A stretch of DNA of 64,000 nucleotides, from assembly GCF_963665445.1 (NCBI RefSeq), contig NZ_OY762276.1, forward strand, positions 4,334,601 to 4,398,600, given 5' to 3'. The notes under the pieces were generated by a model, which searched no databases, was not told the DNA's origin, and was given only the letters and a program-made list of their open reading frames with translations. Position 1 is the stretch's first letter. Every line of letters begins with the position of its first letter. The position numbers and the translations under genes were made by a program. Source of the stretch: an uncultured Desulfobulbus sp. Lineage in GTDB: Bacteria; Desulfobacterota; Desulfobulbia; Desulfobulbales; Desulfobulbaceae. Shown in pieces: positions 27,457-36,189 of the stretch.

Positions 27457-28593
27457 ATGAAAACGTTGCAACAGAGTCGACGTCTGATGCGCGCTCGCGG
27501 TATTGCGGTGTTGAAACCGATGCGGATGGACAAGAGCCGTCAGTCACTGCGAGAGGTTTTTGATGCCCCCATCCAGACCAAGTTGCGGGTGGGCTCCCCT
27601 GATGACGCCTTTGAGCGTGAGGCCGATAGTCTGGCCGAGCGGATGCTTTCCATGCCGCAACCGCGGGTGCAGCGCGAGTCCGAGGATGAGGAAAAACCGA
27701 GACCCGTGGACGATGAGCGGGAAGAGGAGGTTCAGGCCAAGGCGATTGATCCTACGGCCCCACCGACACTCACCAGTCTGCCTGCAACGGGGGGCGGCAA
27801 GCCCTTGGCCCCGGGGGAGCGCACTTTTTTTGAATCGCGTTTAGGGGCACATCTCGGTTCGGTCAGGGTCCATAGCGATATTGAGGCGGATCGGCTGGCC
27901 AGCGGGCTGTCGGCCCGTGCCTTTACCCTGGGCCGGGACATCTATTTCGGCGAGGGCGAATACCAACCGGGAACCCTGGAAGGCCGCCGTCTGCTTGGCC
28001 ATGAGTTGGCGCACGTGCTCCAGCAGGGCAGGGGCCAGGAGGACCTGCAGCGCAAGATTGACCGGGTGAAGATCAGCAAGAAGGGGATCGACCTCTACTT
28101 CAGTCTCGGCATTTATGGGCCCAATGCCAGTGCCAATCTGGCCTCCACCTGGGCAACCAACATCGAAAACAAGTGGAGTCAACAACTCAAGGTCAAGGGG
28201 ACGACCATAGATGCCAAGGTCCATGTCACCGCCAAGGCATACCCCCTCCTCCCCGATGTCGATATGATGCAGATGGCGGTGCCTGAATCCAATGCGGTGT
28301 ATGTGGAGAAAAACGGATTCCGTTCTCATGTCGCCTATTCGGGCTGGGGCCATGACAAGTGGAGCACCGGCCGCTGGGCCTTGGATGCCAAGCCGCTCGT
28401 GGTTGCCCATGAGGCGGGTCACATGATGGGACTTAAAGACAAGTATGTCGATCTCCCCTTCCTCGGCAGCGTTGATCTGCCGGGATACGAAAAAGACATC
28501 ATGGCCAATTTCTGGAATGATAACGGCAAGACCGACTTTACCCGCGGCTGGTGCGGTATTCTTCTTTATCATTTCTTCGGGTATCGTTCCTGA
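27457..28593 (+). CDS. DUF4157 eCIS cargo with a second zincin site
   Basis: 378 residues. A short N-terminal leader is followed by the DUF4157 domain (GSVRVHSDIEADRLASGLSA, then the zinc motif HELAH at 182-186). DUF4157 is strongly associated with eCIS cargo and is thought to mark effectors for loading. The C-terminal ~190 residues are different and hold a second, metzincin-like motif HEAGHMMGLKD (H318, E319, H322, D328), i.e. HExxHxxGxxD, with a following Met-containing segment (DIMANFW) that could be the Met-turn. This suggests a secreted protease effector. GGGGGAGG precedes the ATG. The protease call is from motif only. Confidence 0.8.
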   Translation: MKTLQQSRRLMRARGIAVLKPMRMDKSRQSLREVFDAPIQTKLRVGSPDDAFEREADSLAERMLSMPQPRVQRESEDEEKPRPVDDEREEEVQAKAIDPTAPPTLTSLPATGGGKPLAPGERTFFESRLGAHLGSVRVHSDIEADRLASGLSARAFTLGRDIYFGEGEYQPGTLEGRRLLGHELAHVLQQGRGQEDLQRKIDRVKISKKGIDLYFSLGIYGPNASANLASTWATNIENKWSQQLKVKGTTIDAKVHVTAKAYPLLPDVDMMQMAVPESNAVYVEKNGFRSHVAYSGWGHDKWSTGRWALDAKPLVVAHEAGHMMGLKDKYVDLPFLGSVDLPGYEKDIMANFWNDNGKTDFTRGWCGILLYHFFGYRS

Positions 28594-28611
28594 ACCTTTT
28601 TCGGGCGCATT

Positions 28612-31600
28612 ATGCTGACAGCCGCGCTCACCCATAAACAGCCCCTTAACCAGGGAAGGCTTGTTGTCCGTCCGGTTCTCCGTCCCAGGCTCAAGCTCGG
28701 CGCTGTCGTTGATGAGGCCGAGCAGCAGGCGGATCGGATCGCGGCCCGGGTCCTGCAGGGAAAATCCGCCCCAGGGACCGATCAATCCTCGGGTGCTTCA
28801 CAAGGCGATCATCGATCCGCCATTCGCCGTATCCTCACCCCGCAGGCAGCAACCGCGCTGGAACAGCCCGTCGAGGAGGAGCAGGTCCTTCCCGAGACGC
28901 TGGAGCATGAGGTGGCCGTGTTGCAGAGCGGCGGTCGTCCTCTGCCACCTCCGCTGCGGGCGGAGATGGAGGGCCGTTTTGGTATGGATTGGGGCTCGGT
29001 GCGGATCCATACCGATGCAAATGCGGCGCGGCTAAGCGAGATCCTCCACGCCCGGGCCTTCACCGTTGGCGAGCATATCGCCTTCAACGACGGCAGTTTT
29101 CAGCCGGAGACCGGATCCGGTCGATTTCTTTTGGCCCATGAGCTGGCCCATGTGGCCCAGCATCGCGGCGCAGCCGAATCCGCGGTCAACCAGCCGGTTC
29201 GCCGGGGATTCTGGAGCGATCTCTACAATTCGGCCGCTGAAACCCTGGGGGATATCGCCGATTGGGCCATGGACCAGGTCGAGGAATTCGGCTGGCGTCT
29301 TATCGAGAGCATTTCGCCCGAATTTGCCCGCACGGTCCGCGCCATCGCCGACGAGGGCGTCGTCCACTGGCTGAGTCGCCAAGTGTCCCATGCCTTGGAT
29401 GGTTTTATCAACACCCTGCGCAGCCTGGTGCCCTTTGATGCGCCACAGCAGCTCATCGCCTTTTTTTCCGGGTTGGTGGAACGGGCCGCCGGGATCGCGG
29501 GCGCCCTGGCCTCGGGACGCTGCGAACCCCTGATGCAGGCCATCACCGCGATCAAGACCTTTGTGGTGGAAACCGCCGGTGTGGCCTGGGACCGGTTGAC
29601 CGAGTTTCTCCAGCCTGTGGCCACCTTTTTCAGCGACCTCTGGAGTCAGTTCGGCACGCCGGCTGTGCAGTGGCTGCAGGATTTCGGTGGCGAGGTCTGG
29701 CAGGGAATTCAGGACCTGGGCCGTCGTTTCTGGGATTGGATCCGCCCGGTGCGCGAGGCAGCGTCCCGGGTGTGGAACTGGTTTTCCGGCAGGCTGTTCG
29801 GTTCCTCCGGAGGAGAGGGGGACGGCTCGAGCCAGGGCGGCATTCTCGGATGGATCACGCAAAAGGCCGGCGAGGCCTGGGACTGGGTGCGCGAGCAGAC
29901 GCGTCCGGTCTGGCAGCCTGTGGCCAACCTGGCCGGCCAGGTGGCGGAGCTGCTGCCGCCGGCCTTTGTCCGTGAGCTGGGCGAGCGGGCGCAACAGCTC
30001 TCGACCGAGCTTGAGCCTGCGACCGCGGGTATGGATGGGGGCGCAGGCGTACCGGAGGCGCGCAACAACCTGGCCTCCTCCCTGCCTTCGATCCTCAATG
30101 TTATCGGTACGATCCGCAGTGTTATCGTGCATATCAGCCAGTGGCTGTCAACCCGCATAACCGCAGTGGCAAGCCTGATCACCGGTCTGGTGAATCGCCT
30201 GCGGGCCAGCGCGCTCCTTTCCTGGCTTTCCAGCCCCTTCAGTGCCCTTGAACAGGCGCTGAGCTTTCTCGCCAATTGGGCCAGCAACGCGGTAGCCAGC
30301 CTTTTTGCCACCCTGCTGCAGGCCTTTGATGCGCTCTCGCCTTTTTTTGAGCTGGTGCTCGAGACCGTGCGCAAGGTGATCACCATCTTTGGCGACCTGT
30401 TGCAGTTGCCGTTGTTGGTGCTCAACGGAATCTGGCAGCGGGTACCGCGCTGTATCCGCGAACCCATTGAAAATTTCATCAAGAACCAGATTCTTGCCCG
30501 CATCCCCGTTTTTGGCCAGTTTTTCTCCGATCCCGAACTCTGGCCGCGGGTGCAGCAGACCGCCCTGGGGATTCTCCGTCGTATCTTTGTCGATGGAGAC
30601 ATCGGTGGCGCGGCCTGGGCCTTTTTCCAGACGATTTTAGGTATTCTCGGCGTTCCCGCCCAGCTGGTGGTGCAGATTCTTGCCAGAGCGGCGCGGGCGA
30701 TCGGCGATATCCTCACCAACCCCATCGGCTTTCTCGGCAACCTCCTCCGGGCCATGGGCAGGGGATTCACCCAGTTTTTTGCCAATATCGGCACCCATCT
30801 GCTCAGCGGCCTCACCAACTGGCTCTTTGCCACTGTCCGTGATGCGGGCATCAACCCGCCCACGGATTTCTCCCTGCGCTCGGTGCTGGGTTTTGTCCTC
30901 GAGATCCTGGGGGTGAGTGCTGAAAATATCTTCCGCCGTCTCGGGCGGCGAATCAGCCCGGCCATCGTTGCCCGGTTGCGGTCCATGCTCTCTCTGGCCA
31001 CCGGGGTCTGGTCCTTTATCGCCACCCTGATCAACGAGGGGCCGGCCGGGTTGTGGCGAGAGTTGAGCGAGCGGCTCACCAGCCTCTGGGACAGTGTGGT
31101 CGAGGGCGTGGTCGGATTCATCACCGAGCGGGTGATCGGCTGGGCGGCCCGCTGGCTTGTGTCGCTTCTCGACGTGACCGGAATCATGCCGGTGATCAAC
31201 GCCCTGATCGCCATTTACCGCGCCATCGAATCCTTTATGCAGTATCTGCGGCAGATGCTTGAGATTGTTGCCCAGGTGCTGGATGGCATTGCCGGGATTG
31301 CCCGCGGAGCGATCGGCAAGGCCGCCGGCTTTGTCGAGCGCGCCCTGGCCGGTGCCCTGCCCATTGCCATCGGCTTTCTCGCCAACCAGGCTGGGCTGGG
31401 TAGACTGTCGCAGCGGCTGCGGGAAATTCTCGGCGGACTGCGTGGCCGGGTGGACCGGGCCATCGACTGGCTCATCGATCGCGCCCTGCGTCTGGGCCGG
31501 TCGATCCTGGATCTGGTGCGCAGGGGAACCGCCGCTGTGGGGCGGGGCATTGGCCGCTTGCGCGATTGGTGGCGGGCCCGCCGCAATTTTCAAGCCGGCG

Positions 31601-32733
31601 GCAGTCGGCACAGTGTCTACATTCAGGGCAGCGGTCGCAGCGCCCGCATCATGATCGCCTCGCCCCCCACCCCCTATGCCGATTTTATCCGCAGCGTGAC
31701 TGTCGCCCCTGACAAACAGTCCGACAAGAATCAGGCGGTCGAGATCGCGACCCAGGTCGATACCGCCATCGCCACCGCCAGCCGGGACAATGCCACACCC
31801 GGTGCGGCCGGGAGCACGCCGACCACCGTCAACCACGCCGATATCATCGACGGCCTGCTCGGACGCCTGGCCGACGCAACCGCCCGCTTCATGCCCATGG
31901 ATATCACCCGCTCCACCGATCCGGTCTATGGCAGCCAGGTGAACGGTTTCGGCGCTTCGGCCAGCGTGGTGCGCCTCACCCCGCTGCACAACAACGGCAG
32001 TTCGCCCTCCAGCGGCGAGATGGGCAATCCCCTCTGGGGCAAGGTGAGCAAGCGCAAGCAGGGGCAGGGGGTGTATTACATCAAGGGGCACCTGCTCAAC
32101 GATAACCTCGGCGGGCCGGGCAGTACCTGGAACAACCTGACACCGCTGACCCAGGCGGCCAACAGCGATCACAAAAATAGGTTTGAGAAATTTGTGAAAT
32201 TGGCGGTCAACGGCAGCGAGGGGCCGTACAATGAGCCCACCCCTGACCAGGCGCGCGCAAGGAACCTGAAGACGGTCAACTTTGTGGTAACCGCCCGTTA
32301 CGGGCAGCAGGCTCGAGCTGCCGATATCGCCTATTTTCGCGATCAGGGAGGTCAGGACGCCACGGATAAGGCGGATATCATCGAGGGCGAACAGGCCATC
32401 CCGGTGGCCCTGGACTGCGCGGCCCATGAGATCCGGTCCGATGGAACGGCCGGCGGTCCGGTGGCGCGGCATACGGTGGACAATCGAATCGACACGACGC
32501 TTGATCATTACGCCACCCGTCCCATCCCCAAACGGATTGTCTATCTCAACGAAATGTCGCGCAGCGAATTGCTGACCCTCTCTGGAATAGGGGAAGCCCT
32601 GGCCGATGCCATTGTCGAACAGCGTCCCTTCCGCACCCGCGCGGAAATGCAGGCCAAGGTCCATATTGCCCAGGGGCGCTGGAATCAGCTGCAGAACACC
32701 CCGGGGCTGGAGGTGCGGATCTATCGCCGCTGA
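28612..32733 (+). CDS. Giant DUF4157 protein with C-terminal nuclease and HhH domains
   Basis: 1373 residues. DUF4157 comes first (LRAEMEGRFGMDWGSVRIHT, with HELAH at 176-180). Residues ~200-990 are a long array of Trp- and Leu-rich amphipathic helices without transmembrane character (for example GRRFWDWIRPVREAASRVWN). A basic, Arg-rich segment follows (~960-1010). The C-terminal domain has the GH motif of beta-beta-alpha-metal nucleases: YYIKGHLLNDNLGGPG (H1160), then NLTPLTQAANSDHKNRF. A ComEA-like helix-hairpin-helix (LLTLSGIGEALADAIVEQRPF) closes it. This is probably a nuclease effector with DNA-binding tail. It is the last gene, convergent with radA. Its start has no strong ribosome-binding site. 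Confidence 0.78.
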   Translation: MLTAALTHKQPLNQGRLVVRPVLRPRLKLGAVVDEAEQQADRIAARVLQGKSAPGTDQSSGASQGDHRSAIRRILTPQAATALEQPVEEEQVLPETLEHEVAVLQSGGRPLPPPLRAEMEGRFGMDWGSVRIHTDANAARLSEILHARAFTVGEHIAFNDGSFQPETGSGRFLLAHELAHVAQHRGAAESAVNQPVRRGFWSDLYNSAAETLGDIADWAMDQVEEFGWRLIESISPEFARTVRAIADEGVVHWLSRQVSHALDGFINTLRSLVPFDAPQQLIAFFSGLVERAAGIAGALASGRCEPLMQAITAIKTFVVETAGVAWDRLTEFLQPVATFFSDLWSQFGTPAVQWLQDFGGEVWQGIQDLGRRFWDWIRPVREAASRVWNWFSGRLFGSSGGEGDGSSQGGILGWITQKAGEAWDWVREQTRPVWQPVANLAGQVAELLPPAFVRELGERAQQLSTELEPATAGMDGGAGVPEARNNLASSLPSILNVIGTIRSVIVHISQWLSTRITAVASLITGLVNRLRASALLSWLSSPFSALEQALSFLANWASNAVASLFATLLQAFDALSPFFELVLETVRKVITIFGDLLQLPLLVLNGIWQRVPRCIREPIENFIKNQILARIPVFGQFFSDPELWPRVQQTALGILRRIFVDGDIGGAAWAFFQTILGILGVPAQLVVQILARAARAIGDILTNPIGFLGNLLRAMGRGFTQFFANIGTHLLSGLTNWLFATVRDAGINPPTDFSLRSVLGFVLEILGVSAENIFRRLGRRISPAIVARLRSMLSLATGVWSFIATLINEGPAGLWRELSERLTSLWDSVVEGVVGFITERVIGWAARWLVSLLDVTGIMPVINALIAIYRAIESFMQYLRQMLEIVAQVLDGIAGIARGAIGKAAGFVERALAGALPIAIGFLANQAGLGRLSQRLREILGGLRGRVDRAIDWLIDRALRLGRSILDLVRRGTAAVGRGIGRLRDWWRARRNFQAGGSRHSVYIQGSGRSARIMIASPPTPYADFIRSVTVAPDKQSDKNQAVEIATQVDTAIATASRDNATPGAAGSTPTTVNHADIIDGLLGRLADATARFMPMDITRSTDPVYGSQVNGFGASASVVRLTPLHNNGSSPSSGEMGNPLWGKVSKRKQGQGVYYIKGHLLNDNLGGPGSTWNNLTPLTQAANSDHKNRFEKFVKLAVNGSEGPYNEPTPDQARARNLKTVNFVVTARYGQQARAADIAYFRDQGGQDATDKADIIEGEQAIPVALDCAAHEIRSDGTAGGPVARHTVDNRIDTTLDHYATRPIPKRIVYLNEMSRSELLTLSGIGEALADAIVEQRPFRTRAEMQAKVHIAQGRWNQLQNTPGLEVRIYRR

Positions 32734-32739
32734 GTCCGC

Positions 32740-34098
32740 TCAGGGACGAAAGAGCTGCTCTGCCAGGTCGGCAACCGTGCGGATGGGGAGCAGTTGAATA
32801 TCCTTTCCCGCCTTCTTCTGCAGCTGTTTGCTGGAGGACTCGGGCATAAGAAAGGTGGTAAAGCCGAGACGTGCAGCCTCGCGCAGCCGTAACTCCGTCT
32901 GGCCCACGGCACGGACCTCGCCTGCCAGGCCGACCTCGCCGCAGACAACGGTCGAAGGATTGATCGGTTTTTCAAGGAAGCTGGACAACAGGGCCGCCAC
33001 CACGCCCAGATCCAGCGCCGGTTCCACGATGCGGATGCCTCCGGCAATATTGAGAAAGATATCGTGATCAAAGAGGGTCACCCCCAGTTTTTTTTCCAGA
33101 ACCGCGGTGAGCAGGGCAAGGCGCTGTGGATCGGCGCCAATGGCGGTTCTTCGTGCCGTTCCCAGGCTGGAACGGCTCACCAATGCCTGCACCTCGACCA
33201 GGATCGGCCGGGTGCCCTCGACGCTGGGCAGCACCACCGACCCCGGCACATTCACCGGACGCTCGGCAAGAAACAGGGCCGAGGGGTTGTCCACCCCTGC
33301 CAGACCGCTCTCCTTCATCTCAAAGACACCGATCTCGTTGGTGGAGCCAAAACGGTTCTTCACCGTCCGTAATATACGAAAGACCTGGCCACGATCGCCC
33401 TCGAAGTAGAGCACCGTATCCACCATGTGCTCAAGCACACGTGGACCGGCAATGGCGCCGTCTTTGGTTACATGGCCGATGAGGACAATGGGCAGGTGAT
33501 TGGCCTTGGCCAGGGTGAGCAAGCGGGCGGTGGATTCGCGCACCTGGGTCACCGAACCCGGGGCCGAGCCGACCTCCTCGCTGTAGACCGTCTGGATCGA
33601 ATCCACCGCCAAGAGGGCAGGCCGCATCGAAAGGGCAAGATCGACGATGGCCTCGACGCAGTTTTCGGTGGAGACCGAGATGGCCTCCTCATGGATACCC
33701 AGCCGGTCGGCGCGCATTCGGATCTGCCGCACCGACTCCTCGCCGGTGACGTAGAGGGTGGATTGTTGCTGCGCCGCCAGTGAGGAGAGCAACTGCAGGA
33801 TCAGGGTCGATTTGCCGATCCCCGGATCGCCGCCGATCAGGACCAGGGATCCCGGAACGATGCCGCCGCCGAGCACCCGGTCCATCTCGCTGATATTGGT
33901 AAGCAAACGGGTGTTTTCTTCCGCAACTGCGGCGGTCAGCGGCTGCGCGCTGGCCGCCTTGCGCCCAAGGCGTGTTGGTTGCAGTTGTTGCTGCTCGCTC
34001 AGGCTGTCCCAGGCTCCGCAGTCGGGACAGCGGCCCAGCCATTTGCGGCTCTCAAAACCGCATTGTCCACAGACAAAGATTCGTTGTTCTTTTTTCAC
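32740..34098 (-). CDS. radA: DNA repair protein RadA (Sms)
   Basis: RecA-related helicase/ATPase that promotes branch migration in recombination. 452 residues from a GTG at 34098. N-terminal C4 zinc finger (CGQCGFESRKWLGRCPDCG), Walker A in GGDPGIGKSTLI, the RadA-specific KNRFG motif, and a C-terminal Lon-like domain. The frame runs upstream to 34218, but RadA proteins begin directly before the zinc finger, which supports the GTG. Its stop is only 6 bases from the eCIS stop on the other strand, with no clear terminator between them. Confidence 0.94.
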   Translation of the reverse strand: MKKEQRIFVCGQCGFESRKWLGRCPDCGAWDSLSEQQQLQPTRLGRKAASAQPLTAAVAEENTRLLTNISEMDRVLGGGIVPGSLVLIGGDPGIGKSTLILQLLSSLAAQQQSTLYVTGEESVRQIRMRADRLGIHEEAISVSTENCVEAIVDLALSMRPALLAVDSIQTVYSEEVGSAPGSVTQVRESTARLLTLAKANHLPIVLIGHVTKDGAIAGPRVLEHMVDTVLYFEGDRGQVFRILRTVKNRFGSTNEIGVFEMKESGLAGVDNPSALFLAERPVNVPGSVVLPSVEGTRPILVEVQALVSRSSLGTARRTAIGADPQRLALLTAVLEKKLGVTLFDHDIFLNIAGGIRIVEPALDLGVVAALLSSFLEKPINPSTVVCGEVGLAGEVRAVGQTELRLREAARLGFTTFLMPESSSKQLQKKAGKDIQLLPIRTVADLAEQLFRP

Positions 34099-34302
34099 CG
34101 GTTGCCTATTTGTGCTAGGATGAGAATGATTTGCATCAATGGTGTCCCCTGTGCGCAGATGATACCCTGCACCACCGAGCAGTGCAACATGCTGCCCGTT
34201 ATCACGCAACAGGGACAATCCTTATCAAAGGAAAACCGTTTGCCAATATCCAGCAGGTAGAGTGAGAATGTTGGATCAAACCTTCAAGAGAGGAGCTGCT
34301 CC

Positions 34303-34716
34303 ATGCACTACGTGGCCACCAAGATTTGTCGAACCAGTGAAATAGGCCTGAACGGAAACCTGTTTGGCGGGACCATGCTCTCCTGGCTGGATGAGGCGGG
34401 AGCGGCTTTTGCCGGCTATCTCTGCCGCGCGCCGGCCATGGTGACCCTCAAGATGGAAGAGGTCCTGTTCAGACGCCCGGTGAAAATCAGCCACCATGTA
34501 CGGATTTACGCCCGGGTCTACAAGGTGGGCAGGACCTCGATTACCCTCGATGTCGAGGCGAGACGGTTTGATTTTGAAAAAGAGTTGGAAGAAACCGTCT
34601 GTTCGACCCGCATGGTCTACGTCAAGATCGATGGCGAGGGCAATGCCGTGCCGATCGACGAACGACTTCGCGACAATATGGATCAATCGATCAGTGATCT
34701 CATGCAACGCTTGTAA
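34303..34716 (+). CDS. Acyl-CoA thioesterase, hotdog fold (YciA-like)
   Basis: 137 residues. The hotdog motif GNLFGGTMLSWLDEAGAAFAG is that of the YciA/BACH acyl-CoA thioesterases, with the catalytic Asp in LDEAG. It hydrolyses acyl-CoA to free acid and CoA. GAGAGGAG lies just before the ATG. It is followed after 27 bases by pyk and is probably co-transcribed. Substrate chain length cannot be read from sequence. Confidence 0.85.
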   Translation: MHYVATKICRTSEIGLNGNLFGGTMLSWLDEAGAAFAGYLCRAPAMVTLKMEEVLFRRPVKISHHVRIYARVYKVGRTSITLDVEARRFDFEKELEETVCSTRMVYVKIDGEGNAVPIDERLRDNMDQSISDLMQRL

Positions 34717-34743
34717 AGGCAACATTTTCCATGTGGTGAACCT

Positions 34744-36189
34744 ATGTTCAATGCTCCTGTTTTGCCTAAATGTAAAACCAAGATTGTCTGTACCATCGGC
34801 CCTGCCTCCGACTCTCCGGAAATGCTCGAAAAGATGCTCGAGGCCGGGATGACCATTGCCCGGCTCAACTTTTCCCACGGCGATTTTCGCGATCACGGTG
34901 AGGTGATTGGCCGCATTCGTGCCGCGGTCGAGAAAGTGGGCCGACCGGTGGCGATCATGGCCGATCTGCCGGGGCCGAAAATCCGCATCGGCTCGCTGGA
35001 AGAGGAACCGGTCGAGCTGAAGATCGGCGATCCGTTCAGCCTGACCACAGACGAGGTGATAGGCACCAAGGAGCTGGTTTCGGTCACTTTAAAGGAGCTG
35101 CCCAAGGCGGTACGACCGGGTGATCTGCTTTTTATCAACGACGGACTCATCCAGGTGCAGGTGGAGGCCATAGATGGGGTGCAGGTGCACTGCCGGGTGG
35201 TGGTGGGCGGTCGCCTACGCTCCAAGAAGGGGCTGAATCTGCCGGGTATTGATTTGGGGATCTCCGCCTTTACCGCGCATGACCGGGAGTGTATGCGTTT
35301 TGCCCTGGAACAGGGCGTGGATGCGATCAGCCAGTCCTTTGTCAACAGCGCCGACGATATCCATGCCGTGCGCCGGGCGGCAGAGGAGATGGGCTATCAC
35401 CCTTTTGTCATTGCCAAGATCGAACGGGCTTCGATCCTCGACAAGATCGACGAGATCATGGAGGCTGCCGACGGGGTGATGGTTGCCCGCGGCGATCTGG
35501 GCGTGGAGTTGCCAATCGAGGAGATTGCGGTGATGCAGAAGATGATCACTGCCCGCGCCAACCTTTTTGGCAAACCGGTGATCACCGCCACCCAGATGTT
35601 GGAGTCGATGATCAACAACCGCAGGCCGACCCGGGCCGAGGCCACCGACGTGGCCAATGCCATCCTCGACGGCACTGACTGCGTGATGCTTTCCGAGGAG
35701 TCCGCTCTGGGCCGCTATCCGCTGGAGGCGGTCAAGATGCTGGTGCAGATTGCCCTGGCCACCGAGCCGCACCGGACCAAGCACAGCTACACCAAGATGC
35801 CGGAACATCCGATTTTTTGTGAGATCCGCGAAGTCGATTATATCGCCTCCAGCGTGAGTGCCATTGTCAGCCAGAACGACACCGTGGCTGCCATCTTGAC
35901 CCCCACCGACAGCGGACTGACTGCGCGACGCCTGGCCCGTTACAAGCTGCCCACCTGGATTGTGGCGGTGAGTTCCAACAAACAGACTTGCCGGGAACTC
36001 CTTTTTTCCTCCGGGGTCTTTCCCCTGTATGAGATCCATCATCCCACCGATTGGACCGATGTCGCCCGGGAGTATGCGGTGCGTTTTCAGCTCAAGGGGA
36101 GCTGTATCATCCAGACCGAGGGGCCGTCACCGGAAAATCCCGATAGAAATCACAAAATGGAAATAATCGATCTTCGCGATATCCGCTAA
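34744..36189 (+). CDS. pyk: Pyruvate kinase
   Basis: Final step of glycolysis: PEP plus ADP to pyruvate plus ATP. 481 residues with KTKIVCTIGPASDSPE at the start, the substrate/metal site VMVARGDLGVELP, the family signature MEAADG just before, and the K-site region FVIAKIERA. The C-terminal allosteric domain is present. Encoded directly after the thioesterase and before the PEPCK gene, so enzymes acting on the PEP-pyruvate node in opposite directions are neighbours. Confidence 0.95.
   Translation: MFNAPVLPKCKTKIVCTIGPASDSPEMLEKMLEAGMTIARLNFSHGDFRDHGEVIGRIRAAVEKVGRPVAIMADLPGPKIRIGSLEEEPVELKIGDPFSLTTDEVIGTKELVSVTLKELPKAVRPGDLLFINDGLIQVQVEAIDGVQVHCRVVVGGRLRSKKGLNLPGIDLGISAFTAHDRECMRFALEQGVDAISQSFVNSADDIHAVRRAAEEMGYHPFVIAKIERASILDKIDEIMEAADGVMVARGDLGVELPIEEIAVMQKMITARANLFGKPVITATQMLESMINNRRPTRAEATDVANAILDGTDCVMLSEESALGRYPLEAVKMLVQIALATEPHRTKHSYTKMPEHPIFCEIREVDYIASSVSAIVSQNDTVAAILTPTDSGLTARRLARYKLPTWIVAVSSNKQTCRELLFSSGVFPLYEIHHPTDWTDVAREYAVRFQLKGSCIIQTEGPSPENPDRNHKMEIIDLRDIR

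Noticed and set aside
30637-32664. 675-codon minus-strand frame opposite the giant DUF4157 gene
   Set aside because: Antisense shadow of a recognised protein with nuclease and HhH motifs; no ribosome-binding site or protein-like composition.
8406-32733. Prophage or R-type pyocin interpretation of the contractile tail genes
   Set aside because: No head, packaging, integrase, repressor or lysis genes; AAA+ ATPase, DUF4255 cap and DUF4157 proteins point to an eCIS.
8406-32733. Type VI secretion system
   Set aside because: No TssJLM membrane complex, ClpV or split VipA/VipB sheath; the sheath is a single long phage-like protein.
28612-32733. Helical middle of the giant protein as a pore-forming or membrane-spanning toxin
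   Set aside because: The segments are amphipathic and interrupted by charged residues rather than continuous hydrophobic helices; no evidence for membrane insertion.
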